A stretch of 45,390 bases of DNA from Paracoccus binzhouensis (GCF_016446475.1 NZ_JAEHFP010000019.1:1-45390); one strand, 5' to 3'. Shown: positions 36,009 through 44,372, counted from the first letter of the stretch. Translations and numbers: made by a program. Notes: generated by a model from the letters alone, not told the origin.

Positions 36009-38048
36009 TCAGAAGGTCATGCGGGTGGTCAGGAAGAAGGACCGGCCCGGCTCGGGGAAGCCCTCGGCCGGCTGATGGTCCCGGTCGAAGAGGTTGCGAA
36101 TGCCGAAGGCCATGCGGGCATAGGCGATCCGCGCCGGATCCTCGGGCTGGACGGCGCTTTCCGACAGGCGTGCGCCAGAGATCTCGACCGAAGGCGAGAC
36201 GGTCAGCCTGTCCATGGTCCGCCAGTCCGGCCGCAGATAGGCATTGTGACGCGACGTGTCGGTCGGGCGGTAATCGGCGCGGACCGGGTCCGAGAGGTCG
36301 CGGAGCAGGAAGGGATAGCCCGCCGCCAGCCCCAGCCGGTCGCCGATGTCCCAGCTGGCCGCGATCTCGAAACCCTCGCAGGTGCCGTCGCCGACATTGC
36401 GGCTTTGCGACAGGGGCTTGCCCTCGTCGTTCAGGCCGCCGGTCGGCACCGACTGGATCATGTCCCGGGCCTTGCTGTGGGACAGCGCCGTCTCGATCCG
36501 CGCCGGGCCAAGATCGCCGCCATAGCCCAGCTCGACATTCAGCGCGCGCTCGGATTTCAGCTCCGGATTGGGCACGGCCGAGCCGAAGCGTGTGCTGTAG
36601 CGGTCGAAAAGCGTCGGGAAGCGGCTGCGCGAGGACAGGCTGGCGTGGGATGCGCCGCGGGCATCGGGCAGCCAGATCGCGGCCAGCTGCCAGTTCACCG
36701 CCTTGGTCGAGCCGGCCGGCAGGCCGGCATCCTCGGCGTTGCGCTCGGCCTGCAGCACCTCGGCCCGATCATGGCTGATCCCGGCGATGACGCGCAGGTC
36801 GTCGCGGGCCTGCCAGGTGTTTTCCAGCGCCAGTGACCAGGTTTCCTCCTCGCTGAGCTCGGCCGGATCGGGGACGCCGCCAAGGCCGGGGCGCGAGACC
36901 TGGATCGAGCGATGCCTGTCGCGGCGATGATGCAGCGCGGCGCGCAGGGTATCGGCCGCGCCCAGCTCGGCCCCGGCCTCGAGGCTGAGGCCCCAGGCCC
37001 AGTCCTTGTAGCGGCTGTCGAAGGCGCGCCGCTCGGTCTGGGTGGAGTGGCTGGCATCGTCCCAGGCCGGCAGCAGGTTGTCGAAACGGTCGTAATAGGC
37101 GCGTGTCTTCAGGTAGCCGCCGCGCAGTTCGGTATGGGAATAGAAGGCCAGGCTGTCCAGGTCCCATTCCGGCCAGGTCCAGTCGCGCTGCCAGCCCTGG
37201 CCCGGTCCCGGTGGCGGGGTGGCGCCCCGGATCGGCTGGTCGATATTGCAGGAGGCCTGCTTCTCGCCGGTCTGGCGGGTGCGGGTGTAGCTGAGGACGT
37301 ATTCATCGGTGGCGTTCGGCGTCCAGCCGGCCTTGAGGCTCAGGCGGCCGTCGTCGCTGTCGCTGTGGTCGCGCAGGCCGGCGCCCTGCTGCGGGCGCGG
37401 CGCATGGTCGCGCGACAGGTAGAAGCCGTCGCTGTCGCGGCGCATGTAGCTGCCCTGCAGCCAGTAACCCTGCCGGCGCATACCCAGCGACAGCAGGCCG
37501 CTGCGGGCAGCGATGTCGCCGCGGTTGCCGGCTTCGACGCCCAGCCGCGCCTCGCCCTGGAAGGCCCGGACGGGCTGGCGGGTGACCAGGTTGATGGCGC
37601 CGCCCATGCCGCCCGGCCCGTTCAGGACCGAGACGTAACCCTCTTGCAACTGGATCTCGGCCAGGTCCGGGGTCAGGAAGCGGCCGTAGTCCAGCCGGTT
37701 GTCAGCGGGCAGGGTGACGCGGATACCGTCGATCGACAGCGGCACCTGGAAGCGGTCGAAGCCGCGGACATGGATCAGCCGCTCGTAGCGGCTGCCGCCG
37801 GTATGGCCGACCTGCACCCCCGGCGCGACCCGCAACGCATCGTCCAGCGTGCTGCGGTTGGCGCGCAGCACCTGTTCGGCGGTCACGCTGGTGGTGGTGC
37901 CGTCCCGGCTTTCCCGGTCTTCCACCGTCAGGGTGATGGTGCCCAGCACGAAGACCGGCGGCGGCGCGGCCTCCTGCGCCGACAGGGACGCTGCCGCCCG
38001 GCCCAGAATGGCGGCGCCAAGCAATCCCGCCTTTGCCACGACCCGCAT
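36009..38048 (-). CDS. TonB-dependent outer-membrane receptor, probably molybdenum-linked
   Basis: A 679-residue TonB-dependent receptor. A signal peptide (MRVVAKAGLLGAAILGRAAA, cut near SLSAQE) is followed by a possible TonB box (TITLTVED), a plug domain (about residues 50-160; LDDALRVAPGVQVG, RLIHVRGFDRFQVPLSIDGI, NGPGGMGGAINLVTRQP) and a beta-barrel ending in a terminal Phe (FFLTTRMTF). GGAGGG lies ten bases before the ATG. Receptors of this kind carry siderophores, cobalamin, haem or other scarce ligands. Three neighbours point to molybdate, tungstate or a metallophore carrying them: the divergent mop gene, two Mo-box-like dyads in the shared gap and remnants of a BtuF/FecB-type binding protein behind mop. 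The ligand itself cannot be read from the protein. Confidence 0.85.
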   Translation of the reverse strand: MRVVAKAGLLGAAILGRAAASLSAQEAAPPPVFVLGTITLTVEDRESRDGTTTSVTAEQVLRANRSTLDDALRVAPGVQVGHTGGSRYERLIHVRGFDRFQVPLSIDGIRVTLPADNRLDYGRFLTPDLAEIQLQEGYVSVLNGPGGMGGAINLVTRQPVRAFQGEARLGVEAGNRGDIAARSGLLSLGMRRQGYWLQGSYMRRDSDGFYLSRDHAPRPQQGAGLRDHSDSDDGRLSLKAGWTPNATDEYVLSYTRTRQTGEKQASCNIDQPIRGATPPPGPGQGWQRDWTWPEWDLDSLAFYSHTELRGGYLKTRAYYDRFDNLLPAWDDASHSTQTERRAFDSRYKDWAWGLSLEAGAELGAADTLRAALHHRRDRHRSIQVSRPGLGGVPDPAELSEEETWSLALENTWQARDDLRVIAGISHDRAEVLQAERNAEDAGLPAGSTKAVNWQLAAIWLPDARGASHASLSSRSRFPTLFDRYSTRFGSAVPNPELKSERALNVELGYGGDLGPARIETALSHSKARDMIQSVPTGGLNDEGKPLSQSRNVGDGTCEGFEIAASWDIGDRLGLAAGYPFLLRDLSDPVRADYRPTDTSRHNAYLRPDWRTMDRLTVSPSVEISGARLSESAVQPEDPARIAYARMAFGIRNLFDRDHQPAEGFPEPGRSFFLTTRMTF

Positions 38049-38089
38049 CCCGTCCCTCCTGCACCCCTCTCTCCGTCATCGGAGAGAAT

Positions 38090-38113
38090 CGATATGTTTG
38101 TATGAGCATAATG
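38090..38113. promoter_or_regulatory. Mo-box-like dyad near the TonB receptor gene
   Basis: CGATAT (38090-38095), 12 bases, ATAATG (38108-38113), centred about 54 bases before the receptor start. The half-sites and 12-base spacing resemble ModE-type operators (CGTTAT-N12-ATAACG as I recall for E. coli modA). The left half with its flank, TCGATATGTTT (38089-38099), is repeated exactly in the second box at 38216-38226. Confidence 0.6.
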
Positions 38114-38216
38114 AAGGCCGGGCAGGTGGACATGGGCAAGGGCGTTGAAAGTCTTTCTGCCCGGACGCGACGAATTGAAGCGGCCGGGGCCGCAGCGGGC
38201 GCTTGCCAGCGCCCGT

Positions 38217-38240
38217 CGATATGTTTCAATATCTATAACG
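38217..38240. promoter_or_regulatory. Mo-box-like dyad near mop
   Basis: CGATAT (38217-38222), 12 bases, ATAACG (38235-38240); the better of the two boxes, about 96 bases before the mop start. The right half TATAAC could also serve as a -10 element, so a bound regulator would control initiation. A small hairpin CTCCGG-CAA-CCGGAG (38245-38259) lies just downstream in the presumed leader. Confidence 0.65.
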
Positions 38241-38336
38241 AACACTCCGGCAACCGGAGCCGGCGGGAAGCGCGGCCGGGCCTTTGCCAGCCCCGGCAAG
38301 GCCGCGTGATCCGTGATCGCACAGAGGAGCTTGACC

Positions 38337-38546
38337 ATGAAACTCAGCGCAAGAAATGTCCTGCCCGGCACGGTGGTCGAGATCGTCACCGGCGCGGTGA
38401 CCAGCCATGTCCGCATCGACCTGGGCGGCAGCGTGGTGACCGCCGCGATCACCAACGAGGCGGTGAAGGAACTGGGCCTGGCGGTCGGCGGCCGCGCCTC
38501 GGCGGTGATCAAGGCCTCGGATGTCATGGTCGGGGTCGATGACTGA
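38337..38546 (+). CDS. mop: Mop molybdate-binding protein
   Basis: A 69-residue single Mop/TOBE domain: MKLSARNVLPGTVVEIVTGA, then SHVRIDLGG, VTAAITNEAVKELGL and GGRASAVIKASDVMVGV, the whole length of the family. Such molbindins assemble into hexamers that store molybdate or tungstate in the cytoplasm. AGAGGAG lies about eight bases before the ATG; an in-frame ATG at 38313 is less likely. A Mo-box-like dyad lies upstream, as expected for a Mo-responsive gene. Its stop overlaps an ATG leading into degraded sequence. Confidence 0.9.
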   Translation: MKLSARNVLPGTVVEIVTGAVTSHVRIDLGGSVVTAAITNEAVKELGLAVGGRASAVIKASDVMVGVDD

Positions 38547-38626
38547 CCTCTCGGCCGATTCCCTGCGGCCGCATGAACTGGCCGTGCCGAGGCCGCCCCG
38601 TTTCGATGCGCAGCTATGGTTCATCG

Positions 38627-38833
38627 CGCGTCTGCCCGGCGCCCTCGGCCCCGTTCGGCTTCATAGACGCGCCGCCGTCGGTCAACCGCCTGGCCGGGCT
38701 GATCTGGCTGTCGCACAAGCTTTATCCCCAGGCCGCGCCCGGCGATCTGCACGGCAAGATCGCCGCGTTCCACGCGCTGTTCCATGGAAGGCGCGCCGAC
38801 GATGCCGCGCTGACGGCCCTGCTGGGTGACTGA
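38627..38833 (+). pseudogene. C-terminal remnant of a FecB/BtuF-type binding protein
   Basis: About 65 codons read like the end of an ABC binding protein for metal complexes: SSRVCPAPSAPFGFIDAPPS, then VNRLAGLIWLSHKLYP, and IAAFHALFHGRR with a C-terminal LTALLGD. The segment PFGFIDAPPSVNRLAGL is highly characteristic of class III binding proteins. The upstream ~260 residues, including any signal peptide, are absent; the mop-proximal sequence does not continue it in any frame. The order mop, binding protein, then permease start suggests a decayed operon. The molybdate binding protein MolA of Haemophilus belongs to this class. Confidence 0.65.
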
Positions 38834-38924
38834 GCGGCGCCCGGGCGCATGGCTTGCCCTGGGGCTGATCGCCGCGCTGGTGATCGGCACCGCACCGCCA
38901 TCGCCGACCGGGCGCTGCTGCTGA
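38826..38924 (+). pseudogene. Possible N-terminal remnant of a FecCD-type permease
   Basis: A GTG overlapping the binding-protein stop (GTGACTGA) opens 32 codons with a basic start and a hydrophobic segment (ERRPGAWLALGLIAALVIG) like the first helix of BtuC/FecCD permeases, and then loses the pattern and stops. The overlap is the spacing expected of a translationally coupled ABC permease. The match is short, so the assignment is tentative. From 38894 to 39010 another frame stays open for 38 codons (TAIADRALLLNRLGVAASGT) without a recognisable family. Confidence 0.35.
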
Positions 38925-39038
38925 ACCGCTTGGGCGTGGCCGCCTCGGGGACCGTCGCCGAGACGATGACGACCGCCCGGTTGCCCGCCCGACCCGGTCG
39001 GCTATGCTGATCCCAGCCGCAAGCAGGAGGGGGACGGG

Positions 39039-40013
39039 ATGGGCCAGCTGGTCGAAGGCGTCTGGCATGACGAATGGTATGACACCGAAAGCACCGGGGG
39101 GCGCTTCCAGCGCAGCACCACCGCCTGGCGCAACTGGATCACCCCGGACGGCAGCCCCGGCCCCAGCGGCGAGGGCGACTTTGCCGCCGAAAGCGGGCGC
39201 TATCATCTCTATGTCTCCTATGCCTGCCCCTGGGCGCATCGCACGCTGATCTTTCGCGCCCTGAAGGGGCTGGCCGCGCATGTCGACGTCTCGGTCGTGC
39301 ATCCCGACATGCTGTCCGAGGGCTGGACCTTCGCCGCCGATTTCCCCGGCACCACCGGCGACCGGCTGTTCGGCCTGCGCTTCCTGCGCGACCTCTACCT
39401 GAAGGCGGATCCCGCGGCCTCGGGCCGGGTGACGGTGCCGGTGCTCTGGGACAGGACGCGCAGCACCATCGTCAGCAACGAAAGCGCCGAGATCATCCGC
39501 ATGTTCAACAGCGCCTTCGACGGAATCACCGGCAATCGCGACGACTATTGCCCGCCCGAGCTGCTGGAGCGGATCGACGCCCTGAACGCGCGCCTCTACG
39601 ACCGGGTGAACAACGGCGTCTACAAGGCCGGCTTCGCCACCTCGCAAGCCGCCTATGACGAGGCGGTGCACCCGCTGTTCGAGACGCTGGCCTGGCTCGA
39701 GGCGCACCTGGCGCAGAACCGCTACCTGTGCGGCGACCGGGTGACCGAGGCGGACTGGCGGCTGTTCACCACCATGGTCCGCTTCGACCCGGTCTATCAT
39801 ACGCATTTCAAGTGCAACCGCGCCTGGCTGCGCGAATATCCCAATCTCTGGGGCTGGACGCGCGAGCTTTACCAATGGCCGGGTGTGGCCGCGACGGTGC
39901 ATTTCGACCATATCGTGCGGCATTACCATTACAGCCACGCCACCATCAATCCCAGCCGGATCATCCCCATCAACCCGGTGATCGACTGGACCGAGCCGCA
40001 CCGCCGCGGCTGA
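39039..40013 (+). CDS. yqjG: Glutathionyl-hydroquinone reductase (Xi-class GST)
   Basis: A 324-residue Xi-class glutathione transferase that removes glutathione from glutathionyl-hydroquinones. The catalytic Cys63 is in VSYACPWAHR. VPVLWDR...TIVSNESAEIIRMFNSAF forms the thioredoxin-like half, and the C-terminal helical half carries YKAGFATSQAAYDEAV, FTTMVRFDPVYHTHFKCN and IIPINPVIDW, all family hallmarks. AGGAGGGGGACGGG precedes the ATG. It stands between the Mol remnants and the efe operon. Confidence 0.92.
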   Translation: MGQLVEGVWHDEWYDTESTGGRFQRSTTAWRNWITPDGSPGPSGEGDFAAESGRYHLYVSYACPWAHRTLIFRALKGLAAHVDVSVVHPDMLSEGWTFAADFPGTTGDRLFGLRFLRDLYLKADPAASGRVTVPVLWDRTRSTIVSNESAEIIRMFNSAFDGITGNRDDYCPPELLERIDALNARLYDRVNNGVYKAGFATSQAAYDEAVHPLFETLAWLEAHLAQNRYLCGDRVTEADWRLFTTMVRFDPVYHTHFKCNRAWLREYPNLWGWTRELYQWPGVAATVHFDHIVRHYHYSHATINPSRIIPINPVIDWTEPHRRG

Positions 40014-40053
40014 GGCACGGCGTCGCGGGCATGGCGCCAAGTGCCGCTTCGGA

Positions 40054-40082
40054 TTGACTTTGTCGATTTCCGCCTTAATGAC
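40054..40082 (+). promoter_or_regulatory. Possible promoter of the efe operon
   Basis: TTGACT (40054-40059) and AATGAC (40077-40082) are 17 bases apart, 108 bases before efeU. The -35 is good and the -10 poor. An iron-responsive site could overlap, but no complete Irr, RirA or Fur box was recognised. Confidence 0.3.
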
Positions 40083-40189
40083 TCGGAAAACCGGCCCCAG
40101 GGGGTCGAAAGGATCCGCCGCGATGCCCGCCCGACTGGCTGCGCCCGACGCCAGCCGGACCCGCACCACGACAAGCTGGGAAAAGGCCG

Positions 40190-41035
40190 ATGCTCGCTCC
40201 GTTTCTCATCATGCTGCGCGAGGGGCTGGAAGCGGCCCTGATCGTCGGCATCATCGCGAGCTATCTGCGCCAGACCGGCCGCCGCGCCTGGCTGCCGGCG
40301 ATCTGGGTGGGCGTGTTCCTGGCGGTGGCGCTGTCGCTTTTCGCCGGGGCGGCGATCCAGGTCCTGGCCAGCGGCTTTCCGCAGAAGATGCAGGAACTGT
40401 TCGAGGCGGTGATCGGCATGGTCGCCGTCGCCGTGCTGACCGGCATGGTGTTCTGGATGCGCCGCGCCGCGCGCTCGATCCGGGCCGAGCTGCAGGCCGG
40501 CATCGACGCGGCGCTGGCGCACAAGGGCAGCGCCGGCACCTGGGCGCTGATCGGCATGGTCTTCCTGGCCGTGGCGCGCGAAGGGCTGGAATCGGTGTTC
40601 TTCCTGCTGGCGATCTTCCAGCAAAGCCGGGACGGCGCGGCGCCCATCGGCGCGGCCCTGGGCGTGATTGTGGCCATCGGCGCCGGCTGGGGCCTTTACG
40701 CCGGGGCGCTGCGGCTGGACCTGCGCCGCTTCTTCCGCTGGACCGGCATCTTCATCCTGCTGGTCGCCGCCGGGCTGCTGGCGGGCTCGGTCAAGGCGCT
40801 GCACGAGGCAGGGCTGTGGAACGGGCTGCAGGAGCGGGTCTACGACCTGAGCCGCATCCTGCCCGAATCGAGCCCGCTCGGCACGGTGCTGTCGGGCCTG
40901 CTGGGCTATCGCGAAGCCCCGACGCTGGGCGAGGCGCTGGCCTGGGGCATCTTCCTGGCCGTGACGCTGACGCTTTTCCTAAGGCCGCATTCCGGCACCG
41001 TGCCGGCGCGGCCGCAGACCGCGGGACGTAAATGA
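40190..41035 (+). CDS. efeU: Ferrous iron permease EfeU (FTR1 family)
   Basis: A 281-residue inner-membrane iron permease with seven predicted helices. Both REXXE iron-binding motifs are present, REGLE at residues 10-14 and REGLE at 130-134. The N-terminus is complete (MLAPFLIMLREGLEAALIVG). It overlaps efeO by four bases (ATGA). The system takes up Fe(II), usually at low pH or low iron, after handling by the periplasmic partners. Confidence 0.93.
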   Translation: MLAPFLIMLREGLEAALIVGIIASYLRQTGRRAWLPAIWVGVFLAVALSLFAGAAIQVLASGFPQKMQELFEAVIGMVAVAVLTGMVFWMRRAARSIRAELQAGIDAALAHKGSAGTWALIGMVFLAVAREGLESVFFLLAIFQQSRDGAAPIGAALGVIVAIGAGWGLYAGALRLDLRRFFRWTGIFILLVAAGLLAGSVKALHEAGLWNGLQERVYDLSRILPESSPLGTVLSGLLGYREAPTLGEALAWGIFLAVTLTLFLRPHSGTVPARPQTAGRK

Positions 41036-42189
41036 GCTCACCTTCCAAAGGCATCCATCTGGCGATCGCGGCGGCGGCGGTTCTGGCCGCGGCGGGCGGC
41101 GTCGCCTTCTGGTATGCGACGCAGCGGACCGCCGGCAGCCAGAGCGCCGCCGACCAGCTGGTGACGGTCAACACCGCCACCTGCGAGCCGAACGCCATCA
41201 CCGTCCCCGGCGGCCGGCGCAGCTTCGAGATCGTGAACGCCAGCGACCGCCCCATCGAATGGGAGATCCTGGATGGCGTCATGGTCGTGGCCGAGCGCGA
41301 GAACATCGCCCCGGGCTTCCGCGCCACGCTGGAGGTGCAGCTGCGCCCCGGCGATTATGCGATCACCTGCGGGCTTCTGTCCAACCCGCGCGGCACGCTG
41401 ACGGTGACGCAATCGGAAGAGGCCGCGGCCGCCGCCTCGGAGGTCACGCTGCGCAAGTTCCTGGGCCCGCTGTCGGAATATCGCGTCTACCTTGTCATGC
41501 AGGGCAATGCCGCCGTCAAGGCAGCCGAGACGCTGCGCGAGGCCATCGCCTCGGGCGACCTCGACGCCGCCCGCGCCGCCTGGCGCGAGGCCCGCCTGCC
41601 CTATCGCCGCATTGAGCCGCTGGCCTATCGCTTCTCGGACCTCGAGGAACGCATCGACCCCCGGGCCGCCTACCTGGAAAAACGCGAGCAGGACCCGGGC
41701 TTCACCGGCTATCACCGCATCGAATACGGGCTTTTCGCCCGGAACAGCACCGAGGGGCTGCAGCCCGCCGCCGACGCGCTGGTCGCGGATCTGAAGGAAC
41801 TGGCCGCGCGGCTGAAACAGGCGCCGCTGGACCCCGGCCTGCTGATCGAGATGCCGGCCGAAAGCGCCCTGCAGCTGGCCCAGGCACAGGTACCCCAGGG
41901 CGAAAACCTCTATGCCGGCAATGACCTGCAGGATCTGGCCGCCGGGCTGGACGGCATCGGCAAGCTTGCCGGGCTGCTGCGCCAGGTGGTGGCGGGGGTC
42001 GATCCGGCGCTGGACAAGGTGATCGAACAGGACCTGCAGGCGACCCGCGCGCAGCTGGAGGCCGTCGCGGCGACCGGACACGCGACTTATGGCGACGTAC
42101 CCCAGCCCGAGCGCGAGAAGCTGTCGGCCGCTCTGACGCAGCTGTCGGAATCGTTGCGCAAGCTGCAACCGGCCATCGGGATGAACTGA
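41032..42189 (+). CDS. efeO: Iron uptake protein EfeO (cupredoxin plus M75 domain)
   Basis: A 385-residue periplasmic protein. After an N-terminal hydrophobic anchor or signal (HLAIAAAAVLAAAGG), a cupredoxin-like domain spans roughly residues 40-130 (VTVNTATCEPNAITVPGG, DYAITCG) and an EfeM/M75 domain follows, with the metal-site motif HRIEYGLF beginning at His228. It is thought to bind iron and/or copper and pass iron to EfeU. It is joined to efeU by a four-base overlap and to efeB by a one-base gap. Confidence 0.92.
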   Translation: MSSPSKGIHLAIAAAAVLAAAGGVAFWYATQRTAGSQSAADQLVTVNTATCEPNAITVPGGRRSFEIVNASDRPIEWEILDGVMVVAERENIAPGFRATLEVQLRPGDYAITCGLLSNPRGTLTVTQSEEAAAAASEVTLRKFLGPLSEYRVYLVMQGNAAVKAAETLREAIASGDLDAARAAWREARLPYRRIEPLAYRFSDLEERIDPRAAYLEKREQDPGFTGYHRIEYGLFARNSTEGLQPAADALVADLKELAARLKQAPLDPGLLIEMPAESALQLAQAQVPQGENLYAGNDLQDLAAGLDGIGKLAGLLRQVVAGVDPALDKVIEQDLQATRAQLEAVAATGHATYGDVPQPEREKLSAALTQLSESLRKLQPAIGMN

Positions 42190-42190
42190 G

Positions 42191-43492
42191 ATGCAGGACC
42201 AGGCCCCCCGCTCCGCCTTGCGCCGCAACCTGCTGAAGGGGCTGGGGATCGGCGGGGCGCTCGGCGCCCTTGGCGCCCTGCGCCTGCGCGCCCAGGACGG
42301 CAGTCCCGGCAATGCCCCCAATGTCGACGACGCGCCCAGGGCCCATGCGGAAACCGCGGCGCAGCGGGTGCCGTTCCACGGCCCGCACCAGGCCGGCATC
42401 ACCACCCCGCGGCCGGCCAACGGGCTCGTCGCGGCCTTCGACGTGGTGGTGGCCTCGCTTGACGATTTCGAGCGGATGATGCGGCTCTTGACCCGGCGCG
42501 CCGAATTCCTGACCGCGGGCGGGCCGGTGGCCGGGCGCGATCCCAAGCTGCCGCCGACCGATTCCGGCCTGCTGGGCCCGGTGATCTCGCCCAACGGCCT
42601 GACCATCACCGTCGGCCTGGGCGCTTCCCTGTTCGAGAAGCACGACTGGCTGGCCGGGCTGAAGCCGGCCCGGCTGCAGCGCATGACGCAATTCCCCAAC
42701 GATGCCCTGGACCCCGAGATCTGCCACGGCGACCTGTCCATCCAGATCTGCGCCAACCTGCAGGACACCTGCATCTATGCGCTGCGCGACATCGTGAAGA
42801 ACCTGTCGGAATTCCTGGTGCTGCGCTGGATGATCGAAGGCTTCGTGCCGCCGGTCCTGCCCGCCGCCGACGGCTCGACCCCCAGCGCCCGCAACTTCCT
42901 GGGCTTCCGCGACGGCTCGGCCAACCCGGATGCGAACGATGCGGCTCTGATGGAGCGCATGGTTTGGACCCACGGCCCGGACGAGCCGGAATGGGCGCAT
43001 GGCGGCAGCTACCAGGCCGTGCGGGTGATCCGCAATTTCGTCGAGCGCTGGGACCGCACGCCGCTGTCCGAGCAGGAACGCATCTTCGGCCGCGTCAAGG
43101 CCAGCGGCGCCCCCCTCGACGCGCCCGGGGGGACCGAGCACGACACCCCCGATTACCGGGCCGACCCCGCGGGCCGGAAGATCCCGCCGGATGCGCATAT
43201 CCGGCTGGCCAATCCGCGCCGCCCGGAAGACGCGAGCAGCCTGATCCTGCGCCGGCCCTTCAACTATTCGCGGGGCGCGCAGAAGAACGGCCAGCTTGAC
43301 CAGGGCCTGCTGTTCATCTGCTACCAGGCCGACCTGGAGGCCGGCTTCATCGCCGTGCAGAACCGCCTGAACGGCGAGCCGCTCGAGGAATACATCAAGC
43401 CGGTGGGGGGCGGTTACTTCTTCGTCCTGCCCGGCATCGAGCCGGGGGACTATCTCGGCTCGTCCCTTGTCACCGCAGCCAGGCGGAACTGA
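42191..43492 (+). CDS. efeB: Tat-exported Dyp-type haem peroxidase EfeB
   Basis: A 433-residue dye-decolourising-type peroxidase, called deferrochelatase in some work. It has a twin-arginine signal (LRRNLLKGLGIGGALGALGAL), the Dyp motif GFRDGSANP with its distal Asp, and a conserved histidine region WAHGGSYQAVRVIRNFVE. The C-terminus LFICYQADLEAGFIAVQNRL and GGGYFFVLPGI is typical. It is exported folded with its haem and works in oxidising Fe(II) or releasing iron from haem for the Efe system. Confidence 0.92.
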   Translation: MQDQAPRSALRRNLLKGLGIGGALGALGALRLRAQDGSPGNAPNVDDAPRAHAETAAQRVPFHGPHQAGITTPRPANGLVAAFDVVVASLDDFERMMRLLTRRAEFLTAGGPVAGRDPKLPPTDSGLLGPVISPNGLTITVGLGASLFEKHDWLAGLKPARLQRMTQFPNDALDPEICHGDLSIQICANLQDTCIYALRDIVKNLSEFLVLRWMIEGFVPPVLPAADGSTPSARNFLGFRDGSANPDANDAALMERMVWTHGPDEPEWAHGGSYQAVRVIRNFVERWDRTPLSEQERIFGRVKASGAPLDAPGGTEHDTPDYRADPAGRKIPPDAHIRLANPRRPEDASSLILRRPFNYSRGAQKNGQLDQGLLFICYQADLEAGFIAVQNRLNGEPLEEYIKPVGGGYFFVLPGIEPGDYLGSSLVTAARRN

Positions 43493-43533
43493 CCCGCCAA
43501 GCCGAAATCCTGCACCAATGGGGAGTTGAAACC

Positions 43534-44361
43534 ATGATCGGAAGACATCTCGGAACGACGGCTCTGGCGCTGGCCATGGCGGGCTGGGGCACGCTGGCGC
43601 TTGCCGCGGATCCATCGCTGGACCTGGTCGGGCCGCTGGCCGAATACAAGATCTACGTCGCCGAGAACACCGCCAGGCTGGTCGAGGACACCAAGGCCTT
43701 CACCGATGCCGTCAAGGCCGGCGATGTCGAGAAGGCCAAGGCGCTCTTCGCCCCCACCCGCACCAGCTATGAGAAGGTCGAGCCGATCGCCGAGCTGTTC
43801 TCGGATCTCGACGTCTCGATCGACGCCCGCGCCGACGATTACGAGAAGGCCGAGGCGGACGCGGCCTTCACCGGCTTCCACCGCATCGAATACGGGCTGT
43901 GGGAGAAGGGCTCGACCGAGGGGCTGGCGCCATATGCCGACAGGCTTCTGGCCGACGTGACCGAGCTCGACGACCGCATCAACGGCCTGACCTTCCCGCC
44001 CGAGGTGGTGGTGGGCGGCGCCGCCGTGCTGATGGAGGAGGTCGCCGCCACCAAGATCTCGGGCGAGGAGGACCGCTATTCGCATACCGACCTATGGGAT
44101 TTCGACGCGAATTTCGAGGGCGCGCAAAAGATCTATGAACTGCTGCGCCCGCTGATCGCCGACAGCGAGATCGATTTCGTCGCCAAGGTCGACGGCAACT
44201 TCAAGGCGGTGGACGAGGTCTTGGCGAAATACGAGACCAAGGATGGCGGCTATGTGTCCTACGAGGAACTGTCGGACGAGGACCGCAACCTGCTTTCGGC
44301 CAAGGTGAACACGCTGGCCGAAGATCTTGCAACGCTGCGCGGCAAGCTGGGTCTGGGCTAA
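43534..44361 (+). CDS. efeM: EfeM-type single-domain M75 protein
   Basis: A 275-residue periplasmic protein with a signal peptide (MIGRHLGTTALALAMAG, cut after ALA) and only the M75 (imelysin/EfeM) domain. The HXXE metal motif is His116-Arg-Ile-Glu119 in GFHRIEYGLW. It is related to the second half of EfeO and follows efeB by 41 bases with GGGGAG before the ATG, so it is the fourth gene of the operon. Having both EfeO and EfeM is common in alphaproteobacteria. A hairpin follows. Confidence 0.9.
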   Translation: MIGRHLGTTALALAMAGWGTLALAADPSLDLVGPLAEYKIYVAENTARLVEDTKAFTDAVKAGDVEKAKALFAPTRTSYEKVEPIAELFSDLDVSIDARADDYEKAEADAAFTGFHRIEYGLWEKGSTEGLAPYADRLLADVTELDDRINGLTFPPEVVVGGAAVLMEEVAATKISGEEDRYSHTDLWDFDANFEGAQKIYELLRPLIADSEIDFVAKVDGNFKAVDEVLAKYETKDGGYVSYEELSDEDRNLLSAKVNTLAEDLATLRGKLGLG

Positions 44362-44372
44362 GGCTTCATGGC

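Noticed and set aside
38241..38336. A molybdenum-cofactor riboswitch in the mop leader
   Set aside because: Only a small 6-bp hairpin is seen in about 96 bases; the leader is too short and lacks the elaborate fold of that riboswitch. Mo-box control explains the locus better.
38539..38833. Programmed frameshift joining the frame from 38539 with the binding-protein frame
   Set aside because: The upstream frame (MTDLSADSLRPHELA) has no binding-protein features and no slippery site is visible; loss of the N-terminal part is simpler.
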